64,000 bases of DNA from Bog-159 sp963785255 (GTDB lineage Bacteria; Acidobacteriota; Terriglobia; Bryobacterales; Bryobacteraceae), in the NCBI GenBank assembly GCA_963785255.1, contig CAWAUR010000002.1, positions 1-64,000 on the forward strand. Reading direction: 5' to 3'. The notes below the pieces were generated by a model. The model was not told the origin of the DNA. It worked only from the letters and a program-made list of their open reading frames with translations, and searched no databases. Positions 33,730-42,001 of this stretch are shown in pieces. Position 1 is the stretch's first letter; the number at the start of each line of letters is the position of its first letter. The position numbers were made by a program, and so were the translations under genes.

Positions 33730-35064
33730 TCACTTAGTTTTCTCCTTCCTGAAGGGGAACCCAGGCTGCCGGCGCCAGAGTTCGCGCGGGTAGGAACGAG
33801 GCCGTTTTCGTTTGGGCAAGGTGCATTGCGCCGCCAATTCGAGAACACGTTGAAACTCCCGCTGGAATTGTGCTGGGGTGGTGGCCGCCGCCAGTTTGTG
33901 CCAAGCGCAATCCACTACGTTGAGGACCTGTGAAAAGCTGAGTTGCCGCGGGTCCAGCCGGTTTTGGCGGGCGGCCAGACACATGATGGCGCGCACCAGG
34001 TTGTAAGCGCAGACCGCCATGTATAACTCCTTGTCCAGCATATCCGGACTCTTCACGGCCACATGATGCAGGCGCACGGTTCGTTTCAGGGCGCGCAGGT
34101 CCGTCTCAATCTTCCAGCGCCCGCCGTAGAGGGTAGCGATTTCCTTCTGCGGATCCGTCAGCGTAGTGAACAGGTATAGCCATTGTTTGGACTTGCCGCG
34201 CCCCACGCGCACTGCGATCAAGCGACCCTCGACCTTGGCCTGTGGCGGCACACGATGGTGTTTCCCCCCATCGAAACGGCTGGCCTGCCAGTTCACCGCA
34301 TACGCTCCTTCGCGCGCGATCGGCTCCCCCATCAGCTTCTGGGCGCGCGCCTGGGTGAGCCGCAGCACCACTCCTAAGCCCCGCTGCTGCGCTTCCCAAG
34401 CTACCCAGAGAACCCCGAAATTGCGGTCTCCCAGGATCACCGCGCCGGCCGGCAACCCATCCAGCGCACGGCTTGCCAACTCTTGTTCGCTAACCGCTTG
34501 GGCGCCATACATGGGACCCCATTGGGGGGCCTCCGCCAGAGCCGTGTGCATCTCGTGCAACACCACCATCCGCACCACCGGCCAGTGGCTGACACCATGC
34601 TGATTCTGCGCCGGCGGATAGCTGCCCACCAGCTCTCGGCTATGTTCCAGATCCAGCGCGGTGCCGTCCAGCAGATACACCCGCCGCACCCCGGGTTCGT
34701 CCAGTCCCAATAGCTGGCGGAGGCGCACAATGATTTCCTGCATCACTTGTCTGCATAATAGCGTGGGCAACTTCTGGCGTGCCTGGCAATAGCCACCCGT
34801 GTGGCAAGAGATGCGTTGCTCGCGCACGCGTTGGCAGGTCTGCAACAGCGGCTCGGCGGCTCCCTGGACCAACAGTTGCACCGCGGCCGCCAGCGTGCCC
34901 ACCCGGTGCAGCCGCTGCAATATCATGAGCCACAGCACCACGGGCACCGCATATATGCCGCGCCGGATGCGCAAGCCCGCCTGAATTTGCATATACTCCA
35001 GCACGCCTGCTGTCAGCGCGCGTTGATACAACTCCAGGACGGAGCCGAGATCAGGGGAGGTCAT
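33730..35064 (-). CDS. IS4-family transposase
   Basis: 444 residues from ATG 35064 (MTSPDLGSVLELYQRAL). An in-frame TTG at 35082 is an alternative start. DDE transposase core: LLDGTALDLEHS with the first Asp, VILGDRNFGVLW with the second, and the YREK-type motif YGGRWKIETDLRALKRTV carrying the Glu. Length and motifs are intact, so the element may be active. The stop codon lies within the left terminal repeat. Confidence 0.9.
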   Translation of the reverse strand: MTSPDLGSVLELYQRALTAGVLEYMQIQAGLRIRRGIYAVPVVLWLMILQRLHRVGTLAAAVQLLVQGAAEPLLQTCQRVREQRISCHTGGYCQARQKLPTLLCRQVMQEIIVRLRQLLGLDEPGVRRVYLLDGTALDLEHSRELVGSYPPAQNQHGVSHWPVVRMVVLHEMHTALAEAPQWGPMYGAQAVSEQELASRALDGLPAGAVILGDRNFGVLWVAWEAQQRGLGVVLRLTQARAQKLMGEPIAREGAYAVNWQASRFDGGKHHRVPPQAKVEGRLIAVRVGRGKSKQWLYLFTTLTDPQKEIATLYGGRWKIETDLRALKRTVRLHHVAVKSPDMLDKELYMAVCAYNLVRAIMCLAARQNRLDPRQLSFSQVLNVVDCAWHKLAAATTPAQFQREFQRVLELAAQCTLPKRKRPRSYPRELWRRQPGFPFRKEKTK

Positions 35065-35087
35065 AGCTAAAACATATACCAAATGAA

Positions 35088-35366
35088 ATGTTTTACGCTA
35101 CGGTAGGAGTAGATTCCGGTTCCATGCTGCGTTGCGCCCTTCAGTCCGACTCCCTGGCGGGAGTGGTATACCGCCGAGATCAATCCTGGCTAGAGGTGGA
35201 ATTCCGTGACGGTACCCGCTACCGTTACTTCGACGTCCCCTTGGATTGCCTCCAGCAACTATTGGCGGCCGACTCTAAAGGCAGTTACTTCAACCGAAAC
35301 ATCCGTAACCGGTTCCGTTTTCAGCGGATTGCCGGCGATGACCGGCCTCTATCGGGAGAAAACTAA
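35088..35366 (+). CDS. KTSC-domain passenger protein
   Basis: 92 residues. The core (SDSLAGVVYRRDQSWLEVEF, RDGTRYRYFDVPLDCLQQLL, AADSKGSYFNRNIRNRFRFQ) is a full KTSC domain, a small RNA-binding-type module named for its conserved Lys-Thr-Ser-Cys (here Lys-Gly-Ser-Tyr) region and often found alone or near nucleic-acid enzymes. It lies inside the IS, divergent from the transposase with 23 bp between starts, and ends 9 bp from the right inverted repeat. An ATG at 35124 is an alternative start. The role is unknown. It could be cargo, a regulator of transposition or a captured host gene. Confidence 0.75.
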   Translation: MFYATVGVDSGSMLRCALQSDSLAGVVYRRDQSWLEVEFRDGTRYRYFDVPLDCLQQLLAADSKGSYFNRNIRNRFRFQRIAGDDRPLSGEN

Positions 35367-35377
35367 GTGGCATTGGG

Positions 35378-36205
35378 CTACGAGCCTGCCCCACTTCGAT
35401 AATCTACGAGTTCCACTTTTGCTTCCTGGAGCGCGGCGCGAACTTCGGGCGCTACCAGAGCTTCGAGTTCGCGCTCGCGGCTTTCCTTCAAGCGGGTGCG
35501 CGCCTGGCGCAGCGCATCGCCGCAATAACCGGGATGGCACATGAACTCGGTGAGGCCTTCCGGCAAGTCGCGGATCAATTGCGCAAGCTCCGGCGCGCGA
35601 AAGTGTCCGGTGAGTTGGAATCCGGCGAAGTGGTCGGTCGTGCGGCAGGCGTGGCGATCGAGCACGCGGTGGAAACGGCCGCGCAGCACCTGCAAGCTGC
35701 CGCTGGTGGCCCATTTTAGCGCGCCGCCGCCGCGTGCGCTGGTGAGCGGAATATCGAACGGCCGCCTGACCCAGCGAATGCCGAACTCTTCGGCAATGCG
35801 CGCCACCGCATCTAGTACGGGCGGCGCGAGGTGCGTATGTTTGTGCGTATCCAGATGCGTCGGCGCGATCCCCGCCGCCAGAATCTTGCGGACCTGCGCG
35901 GCCAGTTCCTCATAGATGCCGATGCGGCGCGCGGCCAGCGCCCGCAGAAACTCCGGCGTGGAGCGGGGCAGCGGCGCAAAGGGCGGCAGCAGGGAGCGGC
36001 CAGAGATCAGAACCAGGTGGCAGCCCACATCGAGCGAGGGCGTTTCGCGCGCCAGCCGCACGGCATCGTCGAAAGCGTCTCCATTGGCCATCAAGGTACA
36101 AGCGGTGAGAATGCCCTCGCGATGGGCCGCGACGATGCCGCGGTTTACGTCCGGCGTGAAGCCGAAGTCGTCGGCGTTCACGATTAATCGCTTTGCGGAG
36201 GTCAA
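35378..36205 (-). CDS. ChbG/HpnK (YdjC-fold) deacetylase
   Basis: 275 residues. Polysaccharide-deacetylase-like YdjC fold with metal residues in LIVNADDFGFTPDVNRGI, HLDTHKHTHLAPPVLDAV and EFMCHPGYCGDALR. It is closest in size and motifs to the hopanoid-biosynthesis-associated HpnK. It lies last in an operon with mlaE-mlaF-mlaD (4-bp overlap with mlaD), which fits a membrane-lipid role. The last codons (RSGAGS) and the TAG stop come from the palindromic repeat flanking the IS, so the extreme C-terminus is not original. Confidence 0.8.
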   Translation of the reverse strand: MTSAKRLIVNADDFGFTPDVNRGIVAAHREGILTACTLMANGDAFDDAVRLARETPSLDVGCHLVLISGRSLLPPFAPLPRSTPEFLRALAARRIGIYEELAAQVRKILAAGIAPTHLDTHKHTHLAPPVLDAVARIAEEFGIRWVRRPFDIPLTSARGGGALKWATSGSLQVLRGRFHRVLDRHACRTTDHFAGFQLTGHFRAPELAQLIRDLPEGLTEFMCHPGYCGDALRQARTRLKESRERELEALVAPEVRAALQEAKVELVDYRSGAGS

Positions 36206-37275
36206 AAGATTTTCAGCTTGATGCTCAGGAATTTCTTGGGGTTGGTGCGAATATCCTTGGCCAGCGCCTGAAACTCGTGCATGGCGCCGTTCATGGCGTC
36301 ATACAACTGCGGATTCACCAGCAACTGCCCGACAGTGCCTTGCCCCGAGTTGATCTTGTCGATGGTCGTATCCAGCTTGGCGGTAAGCTCGGTGAACTGC
36401 TTATAAAGTTGATCGTCCTTCAACAGCTTGCCGGCGGTACCTTTGCCTGCATTCAGATCCTGCGCGAGTTGCCGCATCTGCGTGAGGGTCAGTTGCGCTT
36501 CGTCGTAGAGTTGCGGGTCCTTCAGCAATTTGCCGGCGCTGCCCTTTCCCTGCTGCAAGTCGTCGAGCATCTGGTTGATGCGGTTGACGGGCGCGCGCAC
36601 TTCCTGATACAGGGTGTCTTCGTAAATCAGCTTGCTCAGCGTACCCTTGCCGCTGCGTACATCGGCGAGCAGTTGCTGGCCTTCGGCGGCGATCCCGTTC
36701 AGCCGCTTGTATAGCTCATCGTCGCGCAGCAGCTTCCCTAAGTTGCCCTTGCCCGCATCGATATCGGTCAGCATGGAATCGGCGCGCTTGGCGATGTCCT
36801 GCAGCGTGTTGATCAGATTGGCGCTCTGGGCCATCAATTCCGGAATATCCTGGGTCTGGAGGCTGCGCAACTCGCCGCCAGGCTTCACGGGAACGGTACT
36901 CCGGCCCTTGGTAATGTCGATGAACTTACTGCCCAGCAGATTCGCGGCGGTGACCGCGGCCGTGGAGTCTTCCGGAATATCGCGCATGTATTTCGACTGG
37001 ATGGTCAATTCGAATTCCACCGCGCGTTTGGGATCTTTCGAACCGGAGAGTTTGATGGCGCCGACCGCGCCCACGGTAATGCCATTCAACCGCACGGGGG
37101 TGCTCTCCGTCATGCCCGCGGCGTCCGCCATAAATGTGCGGACCGTCTCATTGCGTTCGAAGATATTGCGGTTGCCGGTGAGCAGAAAGATCAGCACGGC
37201 CAGGACGACCATGGCGGCAAACGCCACCACCCCGACTTTTAATTGCGACCAGCGAATTTTGCTGCGTTCCGGCAT
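36202..37275 (-). CDS. MlaD-type MCE-domain lipid-transport protein
   Basis: 357 residues. One N-terminal membrane anchor (VGVVAFAAMVVLAVLIFLLT) precedes the MCE domain (VRTFMADAAGMTESTPVRLN, GITVGAVGAIKLSG). A long helical C-terminal part carries at least four repeats of the form D-x-x-x-G-K-G-x-x-G-K-L-L-x-D-x-x-L-Y. MCE proteins form hexameric rings that carry phospholipids across the periplasm, driven by the MlaEF ABC transporter encoded just upstream. It is longer than E. coli MlaD (183 aa), as in many Gram-negatives with extended tails. Confidence 0.9.
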   Translation of the reverse strand: MPERSKIRWSQLKVGVVAFAAMVVLAVLIFLLTGNRNIFERNETVRTFMADAAGMTESTPVRLNGITVGAVGAIKLSGSKDPKRAVEFELTIQSKYMRDIPEDSTAAVTAANLLGSKFIDITKGRSTVPVKPGGELRSLQTQDIPELMAQSANLINTLQDIAKRADSMLTDIDAGKGNLGKLLRDDELYKRLNGIAAEGQQLLADVRSGKGTLSKLIYEDTLYQEVRAPVNRINQMLDDLQQGKGSAGKLLKDPQLYDEAQLTLTQMRQLAQDLNAGKGTAGKLLKDDQLYKQFTELTAKLDTTIDKINSGQGTVGQLLVNPQLYDAMNGAMHEFQALAKDIRTNPKKFLSIKLKIF

Positions 37276-37278
37276 GCT

Positions 37279-38103
37279 CTATTCCCGGTGCTTCACGAAC
37301 TTGGAAATGTACGGATCCTGGGACGCTTCCAACTCGGCTTGCGGCCCTTCGAATACCAGGCGGCCCTCGTGCAAGACCATAAAAACCGTGCGCGGCGCTT
37401 CACCGCCATCGCGGCCGGCGCGCTTCAAACCGCCATTCTCAGGATTGTAACGAAAATTGGCCACCGCGTTTCCATCCTGATAACGATACGTAACCAGTAG
37501 CGTGGTGGTCTTGTTCAAATCCCGTTCTTTCACGATCAGGGCGACGATGGTTTGGGCCGTGATCGGGTCGAGGCCGGCCGTGGGCGAATCGTAGAGCACC
37601 AAGGGAGGCTGCGTGACCACGGCGCGGGCAATGGCGGCGCGCCGCCGCATACCGCCGGAGAGCTCGCTGGGAAATCTCTCCAGAGTGCCTTCCAACTCCA
37701 CAAACTTCAAAGCCTCCTCCACGCGCGGCAGCACCTGCTCCGGCGGACAGTGGATCGATAACTGGTTCAGCAAAGGATAGCTGACATTATCCTCGATATT
37801 CAGCGAATCGAACAGCGCGCTTTCCTGGAACAGCATGCCCATCTTGCTGCGGATTTCGAACAGATCCCGTTCGCGCATACGGCTGATATCCTGCCCGAAG
37901 ACATAGACGGTGCCCGAGTCGGGACGTTGCAAGCCGAGGGCGGTCTTCAGCAGGACGGTCTTGCCGCTGCCGGTGGCGCCGAGGATCACGCGCGAGTCGC
38001 CTTCATATGCCTTAAAGGAGACATCCGCCAGCGCCGGCGTCTCGTCGAAAGCGACGCTCACGCGATCGAATTGCAGGACCGGAATGGGAGTGTCCGCTGG
38101 CAT
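37279..38103 (-). CDS. MlaF-type ABC ATPase
   Basis: 274 residues from ATG 38103. Walker A GATGSGKT, signature LSGGMRRR, Walker B LVLYDSPTAGLDP and H-loop region LLVTYRY (His replaced by Tyr). It is an ATPase of the Mla/MCE family powering phospholipid transport. The start overlaps the permease stop as TGATG, and MlaD follows after 3 bp. An insertion before the end (NAVANFRYNPENGGLKRAGR) is unusual relative to E. coli MlaF. Confidence 0.85.
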   Translation of the reverse strand: MPADTPIPVLQFDRVSVAFDETPALADVSFKAYEGDSRVILGATGSGKTVLLKTALGLQRPDSGTVYVFGQDISRMRERDLFEIRSKMGMLFQESALFDSLNIEDNVSYPLLNQLSIHCPPEQVLPRVEEALKFVELEGTLERFPSELSGGMRRRAAIARAVVTQPPLVLYDSPTAGLDPITAQTIVALIVKERDLNKTTTLLVTYRYQDGNAVANFRYNPENGGLKRAGRDGGEAPRTVFMVLHEGRLVFEGPQAELEASQDPYISKFVKHRE

Positions 38104-38867
38104 CAGGATGAGATCTGGCTGACAAAAATCTTCCCCAGGAAAAAATCGAGAATCAGAATGAGCACGGAGGCCGTCACCATCGATTGGGTGGTGGCGCGGC
38201 CCACCCCTTGCGTGCCCCCGGTCGTGCGCAAGCCGTAATAGCAGCCCACCAATGAAATGATGAACGCAAATACGAAGGGCTTCAACAATCCTTGTGTGAT
38301 ATCGTTCCACTCGAGCGCGCGCCACACGGTAGACCAATACTGTTGGCTGGGCAGATCCAGGAAAAAGCGGGAGACGAACCAGCCGCCGAACATGCCGATG
38401 AAATCCGCCAGGATTGTGAGCAGCGGCAGCATGACCGCGGTGGCCACCATGCGTGGAGTGACCAGCTTCTGGGTGGGGTCGGTGCCCAAAGCGCGCATAG
38501 CGTCGATCTGCTCGGTCACCTTCATGGAGCCGATTTCGCTGGCAATGCCCGATGAGTTGCGTCCGGCCATCATCAACGCGGTTAAAACCGGGCCAAGTTC
38601 GCGCACCAGCGAAATCGAGACCAATGTGCCGGTCTGGTCGACTTGGCCGTATTGCTGCAGGGCGCGTGACATCTGCAGGGCCATGACGGCGCCCGCAAAT
38701 AGTCCGGTCAGGATGACGATGGGAAGGCTGCCGACGCCGATCAGGTCCATCTGGGCAATAATATCGTCGCTATAATGCGGCTTCGCGGCGACATTGCGAA
38801 GTGCTCGCCCGGTAAGCACGAAGAAGTCCTGAATGGTGATGAACGGGCTCTTAAGGAAGTCGAACAA
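38103..38867 (-). CDS. MlaE-type ABC permease
   Basis: 254 residues, the DUF140/MlaE permease with about five membrane segments. LTGLFAGAVMALQMSRALQQ, RELGPVLTALMMAGRNSSGI and the coupling region SEIGSMKVTEQIDAMRALGT are all conserved. It is first gene of the mlaE-mlaF-mlaD-hpnK operon. The system probably maintains outer-membrane lipid asymmetry. The direction of transport cannot be judged from sequence. Confidence 0.9.
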   Translation of the reverse strand: MFDFLKSPFITIQDFFVLTGRALRNVAAKPHYSDDIIAQMDLIGVGSLPIVILTGLFAGAVMALQMSRALQQYGQVDQTGTLVSISLVRELGPVLTALMMAGRNSSGIASEIGSMKVTEQIDAMRALGTDPTQKLVTPRMVATAVMLPLLTILADFIGMFGGWFVSRFFLDLPSQQYWSTVWRALEWNDITQGLLKPFVFAFIISLVGCYYGLRTTGGTQGVGRATTQSMVTASVLILILDFFLGKIFVSQISS

Positions 38868-38922
38868 GCCTGATCCCCGAAATTCGATGCTACCATACGG
38901 GGTGCCGGTTACCCGGTACCCC

Positions 38923-38987
38923 GTGGTGGGTCGTGGGTTGTGGGTTGTGGTTTTCCCCTACCACCTGCCACCTACAACCCACCACCC
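38923..38987. repeat. GT-rich inverted repeat, possible hairpin or G-quadruplex
   Basis: The left arm GTGGTGGGTCGTGGGTTGTG and right arm CCACCTACAACCCACCAC form a long imperfect hairpin that ends five bases before the P1 peptidase ATG. Several GGG runs (GGG-TCGT-GGG-TTGT-GGG-TTGT-GG) could also form a G-quadruplex. No Shine-Dalgarno sequence is visible between it and the start codon. Confidence 0.7.
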
Positions 38988-38992
38988 GTTTT

Positions 38993-39943
38993 ATGCAGGG
39001 ACTTACCGCCATCGCCGGCATACGCGTCGGGCACGCCTCGAATTTCGATGCGTTGACCGGGTGCACCGCGATCTTGTGCGAAGCGGGCGCGATAGGGGGC
39101 GTGGAGATCCGCGGCTCGGCCAGCGAAACGTCGTCCATCGATACGCTGCAGCCGGGGCACATTACTACTCACGTGCACGGCATCGTGCTCTCGGGCGGCA
39201 GCGCGTTCGGCCTGGAGACGGTTTCCGGGGTGCGCCATTTTCTGGAACAGCGCGGCGCTGGATTCAAAGCCGGACGCGCGGTGGTGCCGATCGTTCCCGG
39301 TGCGGTGCTGTTCGATCTGGATATCGGGAAAGCGGGCGTGCATCCCACGCGTGCAATGGGCCAGGCTGCGGCGGCCGCGGCCACTGCCGATCCGGTAAAG
39401 GAAGGCGCGGTGGGCGCGGGTACGGGCGCTACGGTGGGCAAGCTCTTCGGTATCCGGCAGGCCATGAAATCGGGCGTGGGATCGGGACTGGTGCAACTGC
39501 CCGGCGGCGTGCTGGTGGCCGCGCTGGTGGTGGTGAACGCGTTCGGCGACGTGCGCGATCCGGCGGCCGGTAAGCTGATCGCGGGTGCGCGGCGGGCGCC
39601 CGGCAGCATGGAGTTAGCGGATACGGAATCCGCGATGAAAAAAAGCGGCGGTCAGTCGCCGTTCGAGCGGCGCAATACAACGCTGGCTGTAGTGGCCACC
39701 AATGCGCGGCTTTCGAAAGTGGAAGCCGCCAAGCTGGCGGAGTTCGGCAGCCTGGGTGTGGCGCGCACCATCTATCCGGTCTGGACTATGTTCGATGGAG
39801 ACACCACCTTCGCGCTCTCGCTCGGAGATGCGCACGCGGATGTGAACACCCTGGGCGTCGCCGCGGCCGAGGCTGTGGCGCAAGCCGTTGTGCGGGCGGT
39901 CAAGAACGCGCCATCCATGGGCGGAGTGCCGGGATTAAGTTAG
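38993..39943 (+). CDS. P1-family (DmpA-like) peptidase
   Basis: 316 residues from ATG 38993. Peptidase family S58/P1: LTAIAGIRVGHASNFDALTG at the N-terminus, VHGIVLSGGSAFGLETVSGV, KEGAVGAGTGATVGKLFGI, GVLVAALVVVNAFGDVRDP, and NTTLAVVATNARLSKVEAAK before the self-cleavage region. Members are N-terminal-nucleophile hydrolases with aminopeptidase or beta-aminopeptidase activity. It diverges from the mla operon, with the hairpin at 38923-38987 in the spacer. Confidence 0.85.
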   Translation: MQGLTAIAGIRVGHASNFDALTGCTAILCEAGAIGGVEIRGSASETSSIDTLQPGHITTHVHGIVLSGGSAFGLETVSGVRHFLEQRGAGFKAGRAVVPIVPGAVLFDLDIGKAGVHPTRAMGQAAAAAATADPVKEGAVGAGTGATVGKLFGIRQAMKSGVGSGLVQLPGGVLVAALVVVNAFGDVRDPAAGKLIAGARRAPGSMELADTESAMKKSGGQSPFERRNTTLAVVATNARLSKVEAAKLAEFGSLGVARTIYPVWTMFDGDTTFALSLGDAHADVNTLGVAAAEAVAQAVVRAVKNAPSMGGVPGLS

Positions 39944-40371
39944 CGGCTGCTTCTGAGCCGCGCGCGTAAGCAAGCGGTATGCGGTAAACGCGCTTCTGAG
40001 CCGCGCGTGTGAGAAGCTGTGAAGAATTTAGGTTTCGGCAAGATAGGCAGCGACAGCTCGCGCAGGGGGCTAGACTTCCGATTTGAAGATATTGTGGTTT
40101 GCAACCAGGATTATATTGCGATAGAGGGTTCTTTGCAAAGTGAAGTGATGCGCGGACCTAAATGCCGCCGCCGAGTCGCCAACAAATTTAGGGAGCGACT
40201 CGGGCACCGGCTACCGGAAGTCGCGATTCTGCACGCGTATTCTGAAGTGCGCTTTGCGTGGCAACACATCCAAGGTAAGCGGGGCAACCCGCATCCCTAC
40301 CGCGACCGCGGGCCTCGCAGGCCGCTCTTTCGGCGCGCGAAACGCGCCGTGGACAGGCCGGGAGGCCTGTC
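39944..40371. other. 428-bp intergenic region with repeats
   Basis: There is no convincing gene. Near the left end is a direct repeat, CTTCTGAGCCGCGCGCGTAA at 39950-39969 and CTTCTGAGCCGCGCGTGTGA at 39993-40012. A plus-strand frame starting at 40019 is open but has no RBS and runs into repeat R6, so I do not call it. Confidence 0.4.
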
Positions 40372-40376
40372 CTACC
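40308..40376. repeat. palindromic repeat cluster R6
   Basis: Modules GCGGGCCTCGCAGGCCGCTC, GGCGCGCGAAACGCGCC and ACAGGCCGGGAGGCCTGT. The TAG stop of the zinc-ribbon membrane gene (40372-40374) lies in its right edge. The same module order recurs at 55555-55610. Confidence 0.85.
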
Positions 40377-40794
40377 GCGCCTGTTTCTCGGCCAGATCGC
40401 CGATCACCGGCAAGACAATCTTCTTCCCCTGCAGCGTCTGGACCAGCAAATAAATAAACGGGGCGTAGAAAAGCAACTCGATCAAGCCGCCCAAGCGCCA
40501 AAACACGCTGGTGATCAGCCACGAGGCCACGATCAACACGACGCTCAGAAAAATCGACTGGAACGCGTGAAAACGCACCAGCTTATTCTTGTTGTAAGGT
40601 TCCAGAACCAGGAACAGGATGCCGGTGATCAGGCCGAGCAGATACGTCAGAGCCGCCGCGGTGTTCGCAGATAAGCCCTCGACCGACAGCACCGGCACCG
40701 GCTCCGCTTTAGGCGCGCCGCCATCCACCGCCGCACCGCACTTCGCACAATAGCGGCCTTCCACCGCCGCGCCGCAACTCGCACAAAAAGGCAT
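40372..40794 (-). CDS. zinc-ribbon membrane protein, DUF4870-like
   Basis: 140 residues. The N-terminal zinc ribbon MPFCASCGAAVEGRYCAKCG (two CxxC knuckles) is followed by a short linker and a membrane domain with the block LEPYNKNKLVRFHAFQSIFL, typical of DUF4870-like proteins, and three to four membrane segments. The function is unknown. It follows the 57-residue membrane gene by 10 bp on the same strand, probably as an operon. The C-terminus (DLAEKQAR) and stop abut repeat R6. Confidence 0.8.
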   Translation of the reverse strand: MPFCASCGAAVEGRYCAKCGAAVDGGAPKAEPVPVLSVEGLSANTAAALTYLLGLITGILFLVLEPYNKNKLVRFHAFQSIFLSVVLIVASWLITSVFWRLGGLIELLFYAPFIYLLVQTLQGKKIVLPVIGDLAEKQAR

Positions 40795-40804
40795 GTTTCC
40801 TCCG

Positions 40805-40978
40805 TTAATGCGTACGGGCCGTCCGGCCCACGCGCGGAGCGGCTATGGAGAACACCAATCCGCCCAATACCGCGCCCAGGATGATAGCCAGATTGCCTGC
40901 GCCCATCATCGCTACAAATAAGCCGGCCAGCGAGCCCATCGCCATTCCGACCAACGCCACCGCCAGTATTTTTAGCAT
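40805..40978 (-). CDS. 57-residue hydrophobic membrane protein
   Basis: A small gene translating to MLKILAVALVGMAMGSLAGL, FVAMMGAGNLAIILGAVLGG and LVFSIAAPRVGRTARTH. It has two membrane segments with a basic tail, which fits the positive-inside rule. It lies 10 bp upstream of the zinc-ribbon gene and 15 bp from the divergent cbiX start. There is no known family. The composition and spacing support a real gene. Confidence 0.6.
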   Translation of the reverse strand: MLKILAVALVGMAMGSLAGLFVAMMGAGNLAIILGAVLGGLVFSIAAPRVGRTARTH

Positions 40979-40993
40979 ATATTGCTATGCTTA

Positions 40994-41416
40994 ATGTTAG
41001 CGGTGAATACGGGGATTGTCATCTTCGCGCACGGTTCCAGCGTGCCTTCCGCCAACGACGCTGTCAGGGCCGTAGCCGAATCGGCGGCGGCCTCCGGAGC
41101 CTACGCGCATGTGGAAACAGCGTTTCTCGAAGCGCAGCCGGGGCTCTCCGAAGCTGTGGCGCGGCTGGCCCAGGCCGGCGCGTCGCGAATCCTGGTAGTG
41201 CCCTACTTCCTGACGCTGGGAATTCATCTACAGCGCGATCTTCCGGCCATCGTGGAGAACCTCTCGCAGGCCCATCATAATGTCGAAATTCGCGTATCGC
41301 CGCCGCTGGACGGTCACCCGGCGCTCGTCGAGGTGCTGCTCGCTCGCATCGGCGAGGCGTTATCCGGTTGGGATTTGATCGATGACGATCACGGAACGAG
41401 CCATCGCGGCGTTTGA
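40994..41416 (+). CDS. CbiX-type sirohydrochlorin chelatase
   Basis: 140 residues from ATG 40994. Single-domain class II chelatase with GIVIFAHGSSVPSANDAVRA, ASRILVVPYFLTLGIHLQRD and RVSPPLDGHPALVEVLLARI. The metal ligands are probably the His in FAHGSS and the His in GIHLQRD. It inserts cobalt (B12) or iron (sirohaem) into sirohydrochlorin. A TTG start at 40982 is possible. It overlaps the next gene by 35 bp. No other B12 or sirohaem gene is in the window. Confidence 0.8.
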   Translation: MLAVNTGIVIFAHGSSVPSANDAVRAVAESAAASGAYAHVETAFLEAQPGLSEAVARLAQAGASRILVVPYFLTLGIHLQRDLPAIVENLSQAHHNVEIRVSPPLDGHPALVEVLLARIGEALSGWDLIDDDHGTSHRGV

Positions 41417-41765
41417 CGCGGCGCTTGCCGATCACCAATATGTAGGCTTGCTGGACGTGTTTGCCGGCATGCAGTTACTGGATCGCTCGCGCGTCCACGC
41501 GTGGCATACGGGACGCATGCAGCACGCCGACCAGATGCTCCAGGGAGGTCCTGCGAAACTGCGGGAAGCGGTGGAGGCCTTTCACCGCCGGGCGCAGGAG
41601 TTGGGCCTGCGCAGTGTCGATCTTCCGCCCCACGATTCGAGCGCCAAAGACCCGCCGAAATCCCAGGTTGCCAGCCAGATTCCGGAGTGGGACAAGCTCT
41701 ATCGCGTGCATTATGTATCGCCTAACCTGCCCGAGAAGAGTCTGGAAAGCTGCGCGGGAAAATGA
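41382..41765 (+). CDS. conserved protein of unknown function (LYRVHYVSP family)
   Basis: 127 residues. It contains blocks I associate with a conserved bacterial family often encoded next to a zinc-ribbon DUF2293 protein: SRVHAWHTGRMQHADQ, FHRRAQELGLRSVD and EWDKLYRVHYVSPNL. The function is unknown. It overlaps cbiX (35 bp) and the following gene (4 bp, ATGA), so the three are translated together. Confidence 0.6.
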   Translation: MTITERAIAAFDAALADHQYVGLLDVFAGMQLLDRSRVHAWHTGRMQHADQMLQGGPAKLREAVEAFHRRAQELGLRSVDLPPHDSSAKDPPKSQVASQIPEWDKLYRVHYVSPNLPEKSLESCAGK

Positions 41766-42001
41766 GCGCGGCGCGCCCACCGCTGGTGATTTCCATTCTC
41801 CGCAAATCGCAGTGCGGGCAATGCGCCTGCAATCTGGGGAATGGCGACCTGATCAGCATGCAGGGCGATCAAGCGTTGTGCAGGGAATGCGCCGACCTCG
41901 ATCACCTGGTTTTCCTGGAGAGTGGCGATGCCTGTGTGACCCGGCGCGCTACGAAGTACAGCAGCCTATGGGCAGGCACTCTGCCTGCGCGGGCTTCGTA
42001 G
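41762..42001 (+). pseudogene. zinc-ribbon/DUF2293-type protein, truncated by a palindromic repeat
   Basis: The first 68 residues (ILRKSQCGQCACNLGNGDLI, LCRECADLDHLVFLESGDAC, VTRRATKYSSL) match the zinc-ribbon N-terminus of proteins that normally carry a C-terminal DUF2293 domain. After KYSSL the frame enters repeat R7 (WAGTLPARAS, stop), so the rest of the protein is missing. No DUF2293 sequence is found downstream before the response regulator. It is coupled (ATGA) to the gene before it. Confidence 0.6.

Larger units (their letters stand above)
33725..35375. mobile_element. IS4-family insertion sequence with passenger gene
   Basis: 1651 bp, bounded by near-perfect inverted repeats starting CAATG(T/C)CACTTAGTTTTCTC at both ends. 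It is flanked by an exact 11-bp target duplication GGCTACGAGCC (33714-33724 and 35376-35386). It carries a transposase (minus strand) and a divergent KTSC-domain gene (plus strand). It sits inside palindromic repeat R4, immediately downstream of hpnK. Confidence 0.9.

Noticed and set aside
40019..40453. 144-codon plus-strand frame
   Set aside because: It has no RBS, runs through palindromic repeat R6 and into the opposite-strand zinc-ribbon gene, and has no recognisable domain.
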